Of a stretch of 64,000 nucleotides of DNA, positions 49,707 through 58,400 are shown in pieces. The translations under genes were made by a program, and so were the position numbers. The stretch comes from Nitrosospira multiformis (lineage in GTDB: Bacteria; Pseudomonadota; Gammaproteobacteria; Burkholderiales; Nitrosomonadaceae). Below the pieces are notes generated by a model that did not search any database, had not been told where the DNA came from, and saw nothing but the letters and a program-made list of their open reading frames with translations. The stretch's first letter is position 1; every line of letters begins with the position of its first letter. Location of the stretch: NCBI RefSeq assembly GCF_900111585.1, contig NZ_FOHI01000002.1, positions 372,001-436,000 of the forward strand, written 5' to 3'.

Positions 49707-51797
49707 ATGCCCCCTTCCCACCAGCCCCCGGAAAGTCAGCCCACTGTCAAAGTTTTTGACCCGCTGGAGCTTGACCGCTCCGTGATTGCTATTCCTCTTC
49801 TGCGGCAGATGGAGGAGGAATTAAGAGGAATTGAAGCTTTTCGGGCGGCGCATCCGTTCCCCGAAAATGGAGAATTCAATGCGCTGATCGAATACAACAG
49901 AGAATTCGATGGAAAGCCGGAGGAGATGCGGGAGTTGGTCGTCAAGATGGCCGAAGAGGCGGCAGCGAAGGCATTGGAAGCATCGAAAAAACGGGTCGAA
50001 GAGAGCAAGGGGATGGCCCCAGCGGGAACACGGGGCACGCCGGTGCGCGGTGGCTCGACAAGGAGTCGGGCTGATATTTACGGAAATCTTTTTTTGATGG
50101 AGCAACGGCGCGACAAGGATCTCCAAGAAGCGATCGGGACTCAGAAAATCGGACCGGTCTCGGAGGATGGCGCCTATAGCTTTGCCAGCTTGCATGCAAC
50201 CATAATACGGCGAATATTAGCCGCAAACGAACGGCTGTCACAGGTTGAGGAAGCATCAAAGAAACCTATCCTTCGGATCCATCCTACACGTTACGAGGTC
50301 ATCATCGATATCAATCTCGAATATCCGGGTGGGCGGGAAGAGGCCCGGCGCTGGATTTACCAGAATATCGAAGAGGCCAAGAACAAAGCGAAAGTGTACG
50401 ACGCGGGCCAGGATGTTTATCTTAAGAAGGAGCAGCGCGAAAGCGGCTACATGTTCGCCTGCCTGGAAGCCCGTGTCATCAAGGCGCTCATCGAGCTCGA
50501 TGTTGCCGAGGCAAAGGTGAAGGCTCGCGAGGCTCAGGCAAAAGTGGGGGATACGAGCCATGAAGCGAAGGCTCGTGCAGCAAAAATCAACCCGGCCAAG
50601 TTTCGCGCCATCTTCCGCATATGGCCGGATTTTGAGATTTCTGCCTCCATCACCCATTCCATTGCCACGATAAAAGCCGACGCGGCCCAAAATTCTTTTT
50701 CCGCCCGAGGCGCCGGAATCACCTGGGCGGTGATGGACTCAGGAATAAAACAGGATCATGAGCACTTTCGCAAGCACAACAACATCGATAAAGACTCCAA
50801 ATGGCATAAAGACTTTACGGCTGAGGGCAGCGACCCCTTCAACGATGAGAATGGACATGGGACGCATGTGGCAGGCATCATTGCCGGCGAGTGGCGTCCA
50901 GCCGGTGCGCCAGGAGGGACAGAAGCCGCTGCGCCAGCGGAGGTTTCCCCTCCGGGCGATTCCGCCGCGCCATCCCGAATTCCTGTAGCGGTTTCCCGTT
51001 ATCTGAAAACGGGTTCCGAAGATGTCGAATACCAGCAGATAAAACTGGTGGACGGCATCAGCGGGATGGCGCCGCGCTGCAAGCTGGTAAGCCTGCGGGT
51101 GCTGGACGAAAACGGAAAAGGGAGCGTGAGCAATCTCATCGCGGCCATCGCCCATGTGCAGGAGATCAATGGTTACGGCCGAAAGCTTCTGATCCACGGA
51201 GTCAACATGAGCTTGGGATATACCTTCGAGCCCGAATGGTTCGCCTGCGGTCAGAGCCCGCTCTGCGTCGAGGTTGACCGGCTGGTAAAAACTGGCGTCG
51301 TGGTCGTGGTTGCCGCGGGCAATACAGGTTACGGCACGTTGAAGGCCTCCACAGGTGCGCTCTCGGCGGGAATGGCGCTGACCATCAATGATCCCGGTAA
51401 TTCGGAACTCGCCATTACGGTGGGTTCGACCCATCGCGACATGCCGCACGTTTACGGGGTTTCCTACTTTTCCTCGAAAGGGCCGACGGGTGACGGTCGC
51501 CTCAAGCCTGACCTCGTCGCGCCCGGCGAAAAAATCATCTCATGTGCCACGGGTCAGTTAAAAAGCGAGGGCGCGCAGGGCATCGAATGCGACTACGTCG
51601 AAACCAGCGGCACGAGTATGGCGGCCCCCCATGTCAGCGGCGCGATCGCCGCATTTCTGTCAGTACGAACCGAGTTCATCGGCAAAGCAGAACGTGTCAA
51701 GGAAATTTTCGTTGATACGACTACTGATCTGCGGCGCGACCGCTACTTTCAGGGCAGTGGTCTCGTTGATCTGATGCGCGCTATTCAGTCGGTGTGA
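49707..51797 (+). CDS. Subtilisin-family (S8) serine protease with a long N-terminal region
   Basis: A 696-residue protein. The C-terminal half is a complete S8 peptidase: Asp in GITWAVMDSGIKQD, His in NGHGTHVAGIIAG, Ser in SGTSMAAPHVSGAIAAFL, and the oxyanion Asn in VVVAAGNTGYG. About 320 residues precede it with charged helical stretches (KMAEEAAAKALEASKKRVEE) and no signal peptide, so the protein looks cytoplasmic or exported by another route. It is followed 39 bases later by the hydrolase gene, a likely two-gene unit. Whether it processes any of the neighbouring enzymes is unknown. Confidence 0.88.
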   Translation: MPPSHQPPESQPTVKVFDPLELDRSVIAIPLLRQMEEELRGIEAFRAAHPFPENGEFNALIEYNREFDGKPEEMRELVVKMAEEAAAKALEASKKRVEESKGMAPAGTRGTPVRGGSTRSRADIYGNLFLMEQRRDKDLQEAIGTQKIGPVSEDGAYSFASLHATIIRRILAANERLSQVEEASKKPILRIHPTRYEVIIDINLEYPGGREEARRWIYQNIEEAKNKAKVYDAGQDVYLKKEQRESGYMFACLEARVIKALIELDVAEAKVKAREAQAKVGDTSHEAKARAAKINPAKFRAIFRIWPDFEISASITHSIATIKADAAQNSFSARGAGITWAVMDSGIKQDHEHFRKHNNIDKDSKWHKDFTAEGSDPFNDENGHGTHVAGIIAGEWRPAGAPGGTEAAAPAEVSPPGDSAAPSRIPVAVSRYLKTGSEDVEYQQIKLVDGISGMAPRCKLVSLRVLDENGKGSVSNLIAAIAHVQEINGYGRKLLIHGVNMSLGYTFEPEWFACGQSPLCVEVDRLVKTGVVVVVAAGNTGYGTLKASTGALSAGMALTINDPGNSELAITVGSTHRDMPHVYGVSYFSSKGPTGDGRLKPDLVAPGEKIISCATGQLKSEGAQGIECDYVETSGTSMAAPHVSGAIAAFLSVRTEFIGKAERVKEIFVDTTTDLRRDRYFQGSGLVDLMRAIQSV

Positions 51798-51836
51798 TTT
51801 TGAAAGTATAAAAAAGAGAAAAAAAGGAGCATGGCC

Positions 51837-53144
51837 ATGAATGAAATCGCAGGAATTCCTTATGTGGAAGCAAGCTTCGACAAGAACGGCCAGGGTCCTG
51901 AAGAGGAGGTCGTTCTGGCTGCCGGGGTGACCGACCTTATCATCATGTCGCACGGGTGGAACAACAACAAGTCCAAGGCAGAAGATCTATATAACAGCTT
52001 TTTTGCAAGCTTTGCCGCTGCCGCCCAGCCAAACGATTTATCCGGGCGAAAGCTTGGCATTCTGGGGGTATTCTGGCCATCCAGGGAATACGATACGTCT
52101 GTTGCCGTTTCAGGTACTCCTGCCACTGGGGGAGGTGGCGCAGCCCTCGGGGGGGGAAACGGCGATTCGACCAAGCGGCTGGAAGAGAAACTGGATGACA
52201 TGAAAGAAATTTTCACGGAGACGGAGCAGAAGAAACTTCTTGATGAGGCGAAAGCATTGCTTCCGGATCTCGAGGAAAAAGCCTCGGTCCGGGGTCAATT
52301 TGTGAACAAAATGCGCTCCCTGCTTGATCCGAGCGCGGCAGGCAAAGAGGATGCATCCAATATCTTCTTCAAGGATGACGGCAACGAACTGATGAAAAAC
52401 CTGAAGGCCGAGGAAGAGGATCTGGGCGAGGATGTGGCGGGAGGCGGAGCAGCGTTGCCGCTCGGGGTGAGCGCTCCCGCACCGGCAGAAGGCGGAGCGG
52501 CGGGATTGGTAGAGATTCTTTCCGGATTCAAGGCAGCTGCCATAAATCTGCTCAACTATACCACCTACTACGAGATGAAGACGCGATCGGGAACCGTGGG
52601 TAAGAACGGGGTTGCCCCGCTGATCGATAAACTTGCCTCTCAGATCGAACGCATCCATCTGATCGGGCACAGCTTCGGCTGCCGTGTCGTCACCTCGGCG
52701 GCGCTCGGCTCGAAAACCGACAAGATAAAAAGCATGATACTCATCCAGGCGGCCTTCTCCCAGAATGGGTTTTCAAGGATTGAACAGGGATTTTACCGTG
52801 CGGTCGTGGATAATCATCGAGTCAAGGGCGCGGTCCTTATCACACATACGCCCAACGATAGAGCAGTAGGTCTGGCATATCCGCTCGCATCTCGCATCAG
52901 CGGCGATAAAACCATGGCGTTTGGCGATAAGGATGATCTGTTTGGGGCGATGGGCCGTAATGGAGCGCAGAAAATGGAGCACGGCGAAGCCGTCGAAGGC
53001 AAGCTGCTTTCCGTAGGCGGCACCTATGCTTTCAAGGCCAATACTTATTTCAATCTTGAAGCCAGCGATTTCATCAAGAACCACAACGACATAAAAGGGA
53101 AGGAAGTTGGCTACGTGGTGCGCAGGGCCGTCGCAACCGCATGA
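51837..53144 (+). CDS. Alpha/beta-fold hydrolase
   Basis: A 435-residue protein. The nucleophile elbow is LIGHSFGCRVV and an early oxyanion-type block is IIMSHGWNNNK. A Gly/Ala-rich, Glu-rich insert of about 150 residues (roughly 85-235) separates strands of the core. ITHTPNDRAVG near residue 340 may supply the acid residue. Lipase, esterase or amidase activity is possible. The ATG at 51837 is preferred because AGGAG lies seven bases upstream; another ATG at 51831 is too close. It sits with the subtilase and could in principle release acyl chains for the oxygenases, which is speculation. Confidence 0.78.
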   Translation: MNEIAGIPYVEASFDKNGQGPEEEVVLAAGVTDLIIMSHGWNNNKSKAEDLYNSFFASFAAAAQPNDLSGRKLGILGVFWPSREYDTSVAVSGTPATGGGGAALGGGNGDSTKRLEEKLDDMKEIFTETEQKKLLDEAKALLPDLEEKASVRGQFVNKMRSLLDPSAAGKEDASNIFFKDDGNELMKNLKAEEEDLGEDVAGGGAALPLGVSAPAPAEGGAAGLVEILSGFKAAAINLLNYTTYYEMKTRSGTVGKNGVAPLIDKLASQIERIHLIGHSFGCRVVTSAALGSKTDKIKSMILIQAAFSQNGFSRIEQGFYRAVVDNHRVKGAVLITHTPNDRAVGLAYPLASRISGDKTMAFGDKDDLFGAMGRNGAQKMEHGEAVEGKLLSVGGTYAFKANTYFNLEASDFIKNHNDIKGKEVGYVVRRAVATA

Positions 53145-53177
53145 ATGGGCTAATCGCCAGGCAGAGCCCGTCCCTTG

Positions 53178-53255
53178 TATGATTCGACAAGCATGGCCTG
53201 AGCCGCCGAAGGGCCAGGGCGAACGGAGGCTCCCTGCGTGACCCTGTCGAAAAAA
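53178..53255. repeat. Degenerate dispersed repeat
   Basis: The words ATTCGACAAGC, AGGGCGAACGG and CCCTGTCGAA occur in this order. They resemble halves of an intergenic palindromic element frequent in beta- and gammaproteobacterial genomes. The copy is imperfect and only one was noticed in this window. Confidence 0.35.
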
Positions 53256-53440
53256 AACCGTCAGGATAGAAAACTTTTGCTCCCGGCGCGCATCTAAGAT
53301 TTGGGTTTTTCGGGACTTCCTGCGGGTCGTCTCGATGACGACAAAACCCTCGTCATCATTGATAGCCTCTTCTCTTTACCGTCAGCCGTTTTGCGCAGGT
53401 GGAATGCGCCTGTCCAACCTGCTGAAAATACGTTTCGGGC

Positions 53441-53446
53441 TATAAT
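53441..53446 (+). promoter_or_regulatory. Candidate -10 box upstream of rnb
   Basis: A perfect TATAAT lies 84 bases before the chosen rnb ATG. No convincing -35 hexamer is found at normal spacing. Confidence 0.3.
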
Positions 53447-53529
53447 CTGATGACGATATGCACTGATATGCATTGAGATTTGGCCTTGCCAAGTCTCATG
53501 TCTTTCCTGCTTGCCTCAAGAATCATTTC

Positions 53530-55383
53530 ATGAATGTTTTTTACGAAGAGGAAGGCACCTTCAAGGTAGGTGCGGTTCTTGCCGATAACACGACTTCACT
53601 GCAAGTGGAGGCGCCTCACGGCAAGCGCGCAAAAATAAAGGCAGCCTCCGTGCTGCTGCGGTTTGACGCGCCCTCATTGACTGAATTCATGGATGTCGCG
53701 CAAAAAACGGCGGAAGATCTTGACCCGAATTTTCTCTGGGAATGTTGTGAGAGTGAGGTCGAATTCGCCAGCGATGCGCTTGCTGCAGATTATTTCGGCG
53801 ATCGGGTGACACCGGAAGAAGCGGCTGCGGTATTGATCCGGCTGCACAGCGCGCCGATGTATTTTTACAAGAAAGGGCGCGGCCGCTACAAGGCCGCGCC
53901 GCCGAAAGCGCTGGAGGCGGCGCTCGCCAGCCAGGAGAAAAAGCGCCGCCAGGCGGAACAGCAGGCCCATTACATGCAATCGCTGAGCGAGTTTATCCTT
54001 CCGGAAGAATTCAAGCCGACACTATTCAACCTGCTCTATCGCCCGGAAAAAAATTCGGTCGAGTGGAAAGCGCTGGATGCCGTCTGTGCCGCGACGAAAC
54101 TGAGCGTTTCCCAGTTGCTGCAAAAATGCGGTGCGATCCCTTCCACGCATGACTATCATCTCAACCGTTTCCTGCTGGAGCATTTTCCCGAGGGTACCGG
54201 CTTCGATGAACTGGGTGCTGACCAATTGGTGGTTCTGCCCGATCTGCCGGTAGCGGATGTGGCTGCTTTCAGCATCGATGATGTCACCACCACTGAAATT
54301 GACGATGCCTTTTCCGTTACGCCGCTGACGCTGGGAAGTTTCCGCATCGGCATTCACATTGCCGTACCCACGCTGGGCATTGCCCCCGGTTCGCTCCTGG
54401 ACAAAGTGGCGGAACAGCGTATCTCAACCGTATATATTCCGGGCAACAAGATCACCATGTTGCCGGAACCGGTGATACAGCAGTACACATTGAGCGAAAA
54501 ACAATTGCGTCCCGCTGTTTCGATGTATCTGGACGTGGCCGATGATTTCACCGTGACCGCCACCAGCACGCGTGTCGAGCAAGTAAAGGTGGCAGCCAAC
54601 CTCCGGCACGACACATTGGAGGAGCAATTCAATGAATCTACCCTGGCTGGAGGAAGCATCGATCATCCCTTCGGCAGGGAGCTGGCCGCATTATGGAATT
54701 TTGCCCGCAAGATGGAAGCACTCCGGGGCAAGACCAACGACAGCAATAACGAACGCATCGACTACAACTTCAATCTTCATGGCGACCATATCATGATTAC
54801 CGAGCGTCGCCGGGGCTCGCCCATCGATAAGGTGGTGTCTGAGTTGATGATTTACGTGAATGCCGAATGGGGCCGGTTGCTTGCGGATAGCGGAGTCGCC
54901 GGCATCTATCGCAGTCAGGGCAATGGCAAGGTCAGGATGAGCACGTCGCCAGCCCCGCATCAGGGTCTCGGTGTTTCCCAGTACGCCTGGATCAGTTCGC
55001 CCATGCGCCGCTACGTGGATTTCATCAATCAGCGGCAACTGGTTGCGTTGCTGCGAGGAGAAGAACCTCCTTATACGAGGGAGAGCGAGAGCCTGCACAT
55101 GTTCATGCGGAATTTCGAGTCCACTTATGAGGTGTACGGCGATTTTCAACGCTCGATGGAACGCTACTGGTGCTTGCGCTGGTTATTGCAGGAAAATGTT
55201 CTGGCAACAGGCGCGCAGGTGTTGAAGGAAAACCTGGTGAAGCTCGATCGCCTGCCGCTTGTGGCGCGTGTCGCATCGTTGCCGGAGCTTTCGCCGGAAA
55301 CGGCTATCGAGGTTGAAATCTCGAATATCGATCTGCTGGAACTTACCTTCAGTATAAAATTCCTGAGAAAACTGCAAGCTTGA
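53530..55383 (+). CDS. rnb: RNase II-family 3'-5' exoribonuclease
   Basis: A 617-residue exonuclease with the RNB catalytic domain. The acidic metal-binding cluster is SIDDVTTTEIDDAFS in the middle, and YAWISSPMRRYVDFINQRQL is the family block near the C-terminus. The start MNVFYEEEGTFKVGAVLAD at 53530 is chosen over an earlier ATG at 53473 because it begins the conserved N-terminal segment. It degrades RNA processively in the cytoplasm. It marks the return to housekeeping genes after the island. Confidence 0.9.
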   Translation: MNVFYEEEGTFKVGAVLADNTTSLQVEAPHGKRAKIKAASVLLRFDAPSLTEFMDVAQKTAEDLDPNFLWECCESEVEFASDALAADYFGDRVTPEEAAAVLIRLHSAPMYFYKKGRGRYKAAPPKALEAALASQEKKRRQAEQQAHYMQSLSEFILPEEFKPTLFNLLYRPEKNSVEWKALDAVCAATKLSVSQLLQKCGAIPSTHDYHLNRFLLEHFPEGTGFDELGADQLVVLPDLPVADVAAFSIDDVTTTEIDDAFSVTPLTLGSFRIGIHIAVPTLGIAPGSLLDKVAEQRISTVYIPGNKITMLPEPVIQQYTLSEKQLRPAVSMYLDVADDFTVTATSTRVEQVKVAANLRHDTLEEQFNESTLAGGSIDHPFGRELAALWNFARKMEALRGKTNDSNNERIDYNFNLHGDHIMITERRRGSPIDKVVSELMIYVNAEWGRLLADSGVAGIYRSQGNGKVRMSTSPAPHQGLGVSQYAWISSPMRRYVDFINQRQLVALLRGEEPPYTRESESLHMFMRNFESTYEVYGDFQRSMERYWCLRWLLQENVLATGAQVLKENLVKLDRLPLVARVASLPELSPETAIEVEISNIDLLELTFSIKFLRKLQA

Positions 55384-55451
55384 GATTTATCCTGTAACAT
55401 AGCAGGCCGTTACGGTTTACGGCCTTTCAGCCTCACTATTCTTCGGCAGAT

Positions 55452-56462
55452 TTGAGCGCTACCCCGACTATAGCGACAATAACGACCCTGAACACAACCC
55501 TAAGCGAGTTTAATCCGGGCGCGAGTTACAGCTCCCCGTTGAATGAAGTATCGCGCCTGAAAACCGCGATACTGGTCTCGGTTATTCTCCATGTCGTGGT
55601 TTTGTCCAGCGTCACTTTCAAGTTCCCTCTTTCGCAAATCCGTGCAGTGAGCGCGCCACTGGAAGTGATGCTGGTGAATAGGGAGCCCGCTCTCCATCCG
55701 GACAAGACAGACAGGAAAGAAGGGGTGCCGCGAGTGGCGCACGAGAGTCCTGCTGTAAAAGGCAACGCTAACCGGCATCCAGCCCAACCCACTCCTCCCT
55801 TGCCGAAACAGGAGGACACAGCAAATATTCCCCGGAAGACTATTGCCGATTCCGCTTCCACTGCCCAGGAAGCAGGACCGCGCGAACTCCGGACACCGCC
55901 ATTGATGGCAGCCACTGAGAATGACAACCATCAAAGTGCTGATGAGCCTGATCCCCTGGTCGCCCAAGCTCAACCTCAGATTCAAACCGGGCAGGACCAG
56001 AACGCTATCTTTGATACTGCGGACCTGGTTCAGCGCGGATTGGCAATCGCACGCGTAGCGGCGCGCGGCGACGCGAGTCTTGAAACCTATCAAAAACCGC
56101 TGAAACGAAAGTTTATCGGCAGCCGCACCCGGGACTATCGTTTTGCCCGCTACGCCGAAGATTGGCGCCTCAAGGTGGAGCGGATCGGGAACCTGAATTA
56201 CCCCGAGGCGGCAAAACGTGAACAGCTTTATGGCAGCTTGCAGCTTACCGTCGGCATCCGCTCCGATGGCAGTCTGGAATCGGTTGAAATAAACCGCTCT
56301 TCCGGAAAGAAAATTCTGGATCAGGCAGCCGTCCGTATCGTGAAGCTGGCGGGGCAGAATGGCTTCGCCCCTTTTCCCCCGGAGCTCAGCCGGGATACCG
56401 ATATTCTGCATATTACTCGCTCCTGGGTATTCACCAGCGCCGATGAGCTGACAAGTGAGTGA
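55452..56462 (+). CDS. TonB-like energy transducer
   Basis: A 336-residue protein with one N-terminal membrane helix (about residues 38-55, AILVSVILHVVVLSSVTF). A long periplasmic linker rich in Pro, Gln and Glu follows, then a C-terminal TonB domain: LNYPEAAKREQLYGSLQLTV and SLESVEINRSSGKKILDQAA. TonB proteins pass inner-membrane proton-motive energy to outer-membrane transporters. The start is a TTG with no good ribosome site, so the first residues are uncertain. ExbB and ExbD genes are not adjacent. It lies between rnb and aroE, an order seen in betaproteobacteria. Confidence 0.87.
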   Translation: MSATPTIATITTLNTTLSEFNPGASYSSPLNEVSRLKTAILVSVILHVVVLSSVTFKFPLSQIRAVSAPLEVMLVNREPALHPDKTDRKEGVPRVAHESPAVKGNANRHPAQPTPPLPKQEDTANIPRKTIADSASTAQEAGPRELRTPPLMAATENDNHQSADEPDPLVAQAQPQIQTGQDQNAIFDTADLVQRGLAIARVAARGDASLETYQKPLKRKFIGSRTRDYRFARYAEDWRLKVERIGNLNYPEAAKREQLYGSLQLTVGIRSDGSLESVEINRSSGKKILDQAAVRIVKLAGQNGFAPFPPELSRDTDILHITRSWVFTSADELTSE

Positions 56463-56579
56463 TCATGCGGGCGTACCGATTTGCCCGCAGGTATTGCTCA
56501 CAATCGCATGTCTCCCTGTTTCCTCCTCCCGGTCGGCTCCAATCGGAGTCTGATTCCATGACTTACACCGGGAGTGACC

Positions 56580-57407
56580 ATGAGTGATCTTTATGCCGTC
56601 ATCGGTAATCCTGTTGCTCATAGCAAGTCGCCCCTGATTCATGCGGGATTTGCACGTCAAAGGGAACAGGATATTCATTATGAAGCGATGCTTGCGCCAT
56701 TGGATGGGTTCGTGGAAACGGTAGCTGCCTTCAGGCAGCGGGGCGGCAAAGGGGCGAACGTAACGGTGCCATTCAAGCTGGAAGCCCACACGCTATCAAG
56801 CTGCCTCACGGAGCGGGCAAAGGCTGCGGGGGCAGTGAACACGCTTGTATTCGAGGCAGATGACATCCTGGGAGATAACACGGATGGCGCGGGGCTGGTG
56901 CGGGACATCGCCGTCAATCTCGGCTATGCGCTCGATGACCGGCGTGTCTTGCTCATGGGCGCGGGCGGAGCAGCCCGCGGGGTAATCAGGCCCTTGCTCG
57001 AGCATGAGCCTGCCGCGCTGGTGATTGCCAATCGCACCCGCCAAAAGGCAGATGACCTGCAGCGGTTGTTTGCATCCTCGGGGAACGTCATTTCCGCAGC
57101 GTACGAGGATCTTCGCGGGCAGGAATTCGACCTTGTCATCAATGCCACCTCCGCCAGCCTGCAGGGCGACCTGCCGCCTCTGCCAGAAGGTATTTTCGCC
57201 GGCGCTTCGTTGGCCTACGATATGATGTACGGCAAGGGGCTTACTCCTTTTCTGCAATTCGCGCAGCAGCAGGGGGCAGCGCGGCTGGCCGATGGAATCG
57301 GCATGCTAGTGGAGCAGGCGGCCGAATCCTTCTTTCTCTGGCGCGGAGTACGGCCGGAAACGGAACCGGTCATTGAAATGTTAAGGTCAAGCCTCGGCAG
57401 TCCGTAG
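56580..57407 (+). CDS. aroE: Shikimate dehydrogenase
   Basis: A 275-residue NADP-dependent enzyme of aromatic amino acid synthesis that reduces 3-dehydroshikimate. It begins MSDLYAVIGNPVAHSKSPLI. The catalytic Lys lies in GGKGANVTVPFKLEA, the substrate Asp in LGDNTDGAGLVRDI, and the NADP site is VLLMGAGGAARGVI. ATG at 56580 follows GGGAG at five bases; an upstream GTG is less likely. It is complete and followed closely by mtgA. Confidence 0.96.
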   Translation: MSDLYAVIGNPVAHSKSPLIHAGFARQREQDIHYEAMLAPLDGFVETVAAFRQRGGKGANVTVPFKLEAHTLSSCLTERAKAAGAVNTLVFEADDILGDNTDGAGLVRDIAVNLGYALDDRRVLLMGAGGAARGVIRPLLEHEPAALVIANRTRQKADDLQRLFASSGNVISAAYEDLRGQEFDLVINATSASLQGDLPPLPEGIFAGASLAYDMMYGKGLTPFLQFAQQQGAARLADGIGMLVEQAAESFFLWRGVRPETEPVIEMLRSSLGSP

Positions 57408-57493
57408 ATTGATAGGCGGAGCAGCGAGGGCGTCCTCCGCCGGTGAGGGTGGCGCAACTGCGCAACCTGGAAACAACAGTGGGAATAATAAGA

Positions 57494-58186
57494 ATGTTTT
57501 TCAAGCGCTGGTTCTGGCGGATGTTCCTGTTTCTCATTGCCGCCATATTTGCCTATCAATTCTGGATTTTCAGTCGGATTGTCTATTGGAACTATTTCAA
57601 TCCTTCTTCCAGCGCTTTCATGCAAACCCGGCTGGAAACACTGCGGGAAAAAAATACGAAGGCTGCACTGCGTACCCGCTGGATTCCTTACGAACAGATT
57701 TCTCCGCATCTCAAGCGGGCAATCATTGCAGCCGAGGACGCGAAATTTCTGGAGCATGAAGGATTCGATTTCGATGCTATCCAGAAGGCGTACGAGAAAA
57801 ACCTGAAAAAGGGCAGGCTGATCATGGGCGGCTCCACCATCAGCCAGCAACTGGCAAAAAACCTGTTTCTTTCCGGTGACAAGACTCCATGGCGTAAACT
57901 CCAGGAAGCGTTCATCACGCTGATGCTTGAGAAAGTGATGTCCAAACGCCGTATCCTGGAGATTTATCTGAATGTGATCGAATGGGGCAATGTGGTGTTC
58001 GGGGCCGAGGCTGCGGCCCGCCATTACTACGGTATTTCCGCTTCTTCTGTTTCAAGGGAGCAGGCGGCTCGGCTCGCTGCCATGGTTCCCAGTCCCCGGT
58101 TCTACGACGAAAATCGCAATACGGCTTGGCTGTCGAAGAAAACGCGCATGATTCTGCGCCGTATGGCGTCGGCTTCCATTCCCTGA
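57494..58186 (+). CDS. mtgA: Monofunctional biosynthetic peptidoglycan transglycosylase
   Basis: A 230-residue inner-membrane enzyme that polymerises lipid II into glycan strands. One membrane helix lies near the N-terminus (about residues 8-28). A GT51 domain follows: catalytic Glu in AIIAAEDAKFLEHEGFD, then GGSTISQQLAKNLFLSGD and RILEIYLNVIEWGNVVFGAE. A GTG start at 57443 would add 17 residues that do not resemble the family, so the ATG at 57494 is preferred. It lies 86 bases after aroE. Confidence 0.94.
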   Translation: MFFKRWFWRMFLFLIAAIFAYQFWIFSRIVYWNYFNPSSSAFMQTRLETLREKNTKAALRTRWIPYEQISPHLKRAIIAAEDAKFLEHEGFDFDAIQKAYEKNLKKGRLIMGGSTISQQLAKNLFLSGDKTPWRKLQEAFITLMLEKVMSKRRILEIYLNVIEWGNVVFGAEAAARHYYGISASSVSREQAARLAAMVPSPRFYDENRNTAWLSKKTRMILRRMASASIP

Positions 58187-58400
58187 GATAAAATAGCAGA
58201 GGTCGAGGTGGCCGATGCGCTCTCCCCTGTCAGGCAGAGCCGCGGGTTGTGGGAGAAGTCTCATCCCGTCGGCTGTCCGCTGCCGATCGGTTTCTCCGTG
58301 CTTTTATGCCCGGTTTGCGTCTTCACTCACCTTGTCATAATATTCGACGTTTTTTTCCCTACAATCAGATCAGGCAAAACCTGTTCCAGGAACCTCCCTA

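Larger units (their letters stand above)
53145..53529. other. Intergenic region at the right edge of the redox island
   Basis: About 385 bases. The part 53178-53255 resembles the common proteobacterial dispersed element built on TTCGACAAGC and AGGGCGAACGG with a later inverted CCCTGTCGAA, in degenerate form. A TATAAT at 53441-53446 is a possible -10 for rnb. No gene is seen. Confidence 0.4.

Noticed and set aside
55500-56411. 303-codon minus-strand frame opposite the tonB-like gene
   Set aside because: The tonB-like frame has a membrane anchor and TonB domain; the antisense frame has neither motif nor ribosome site.
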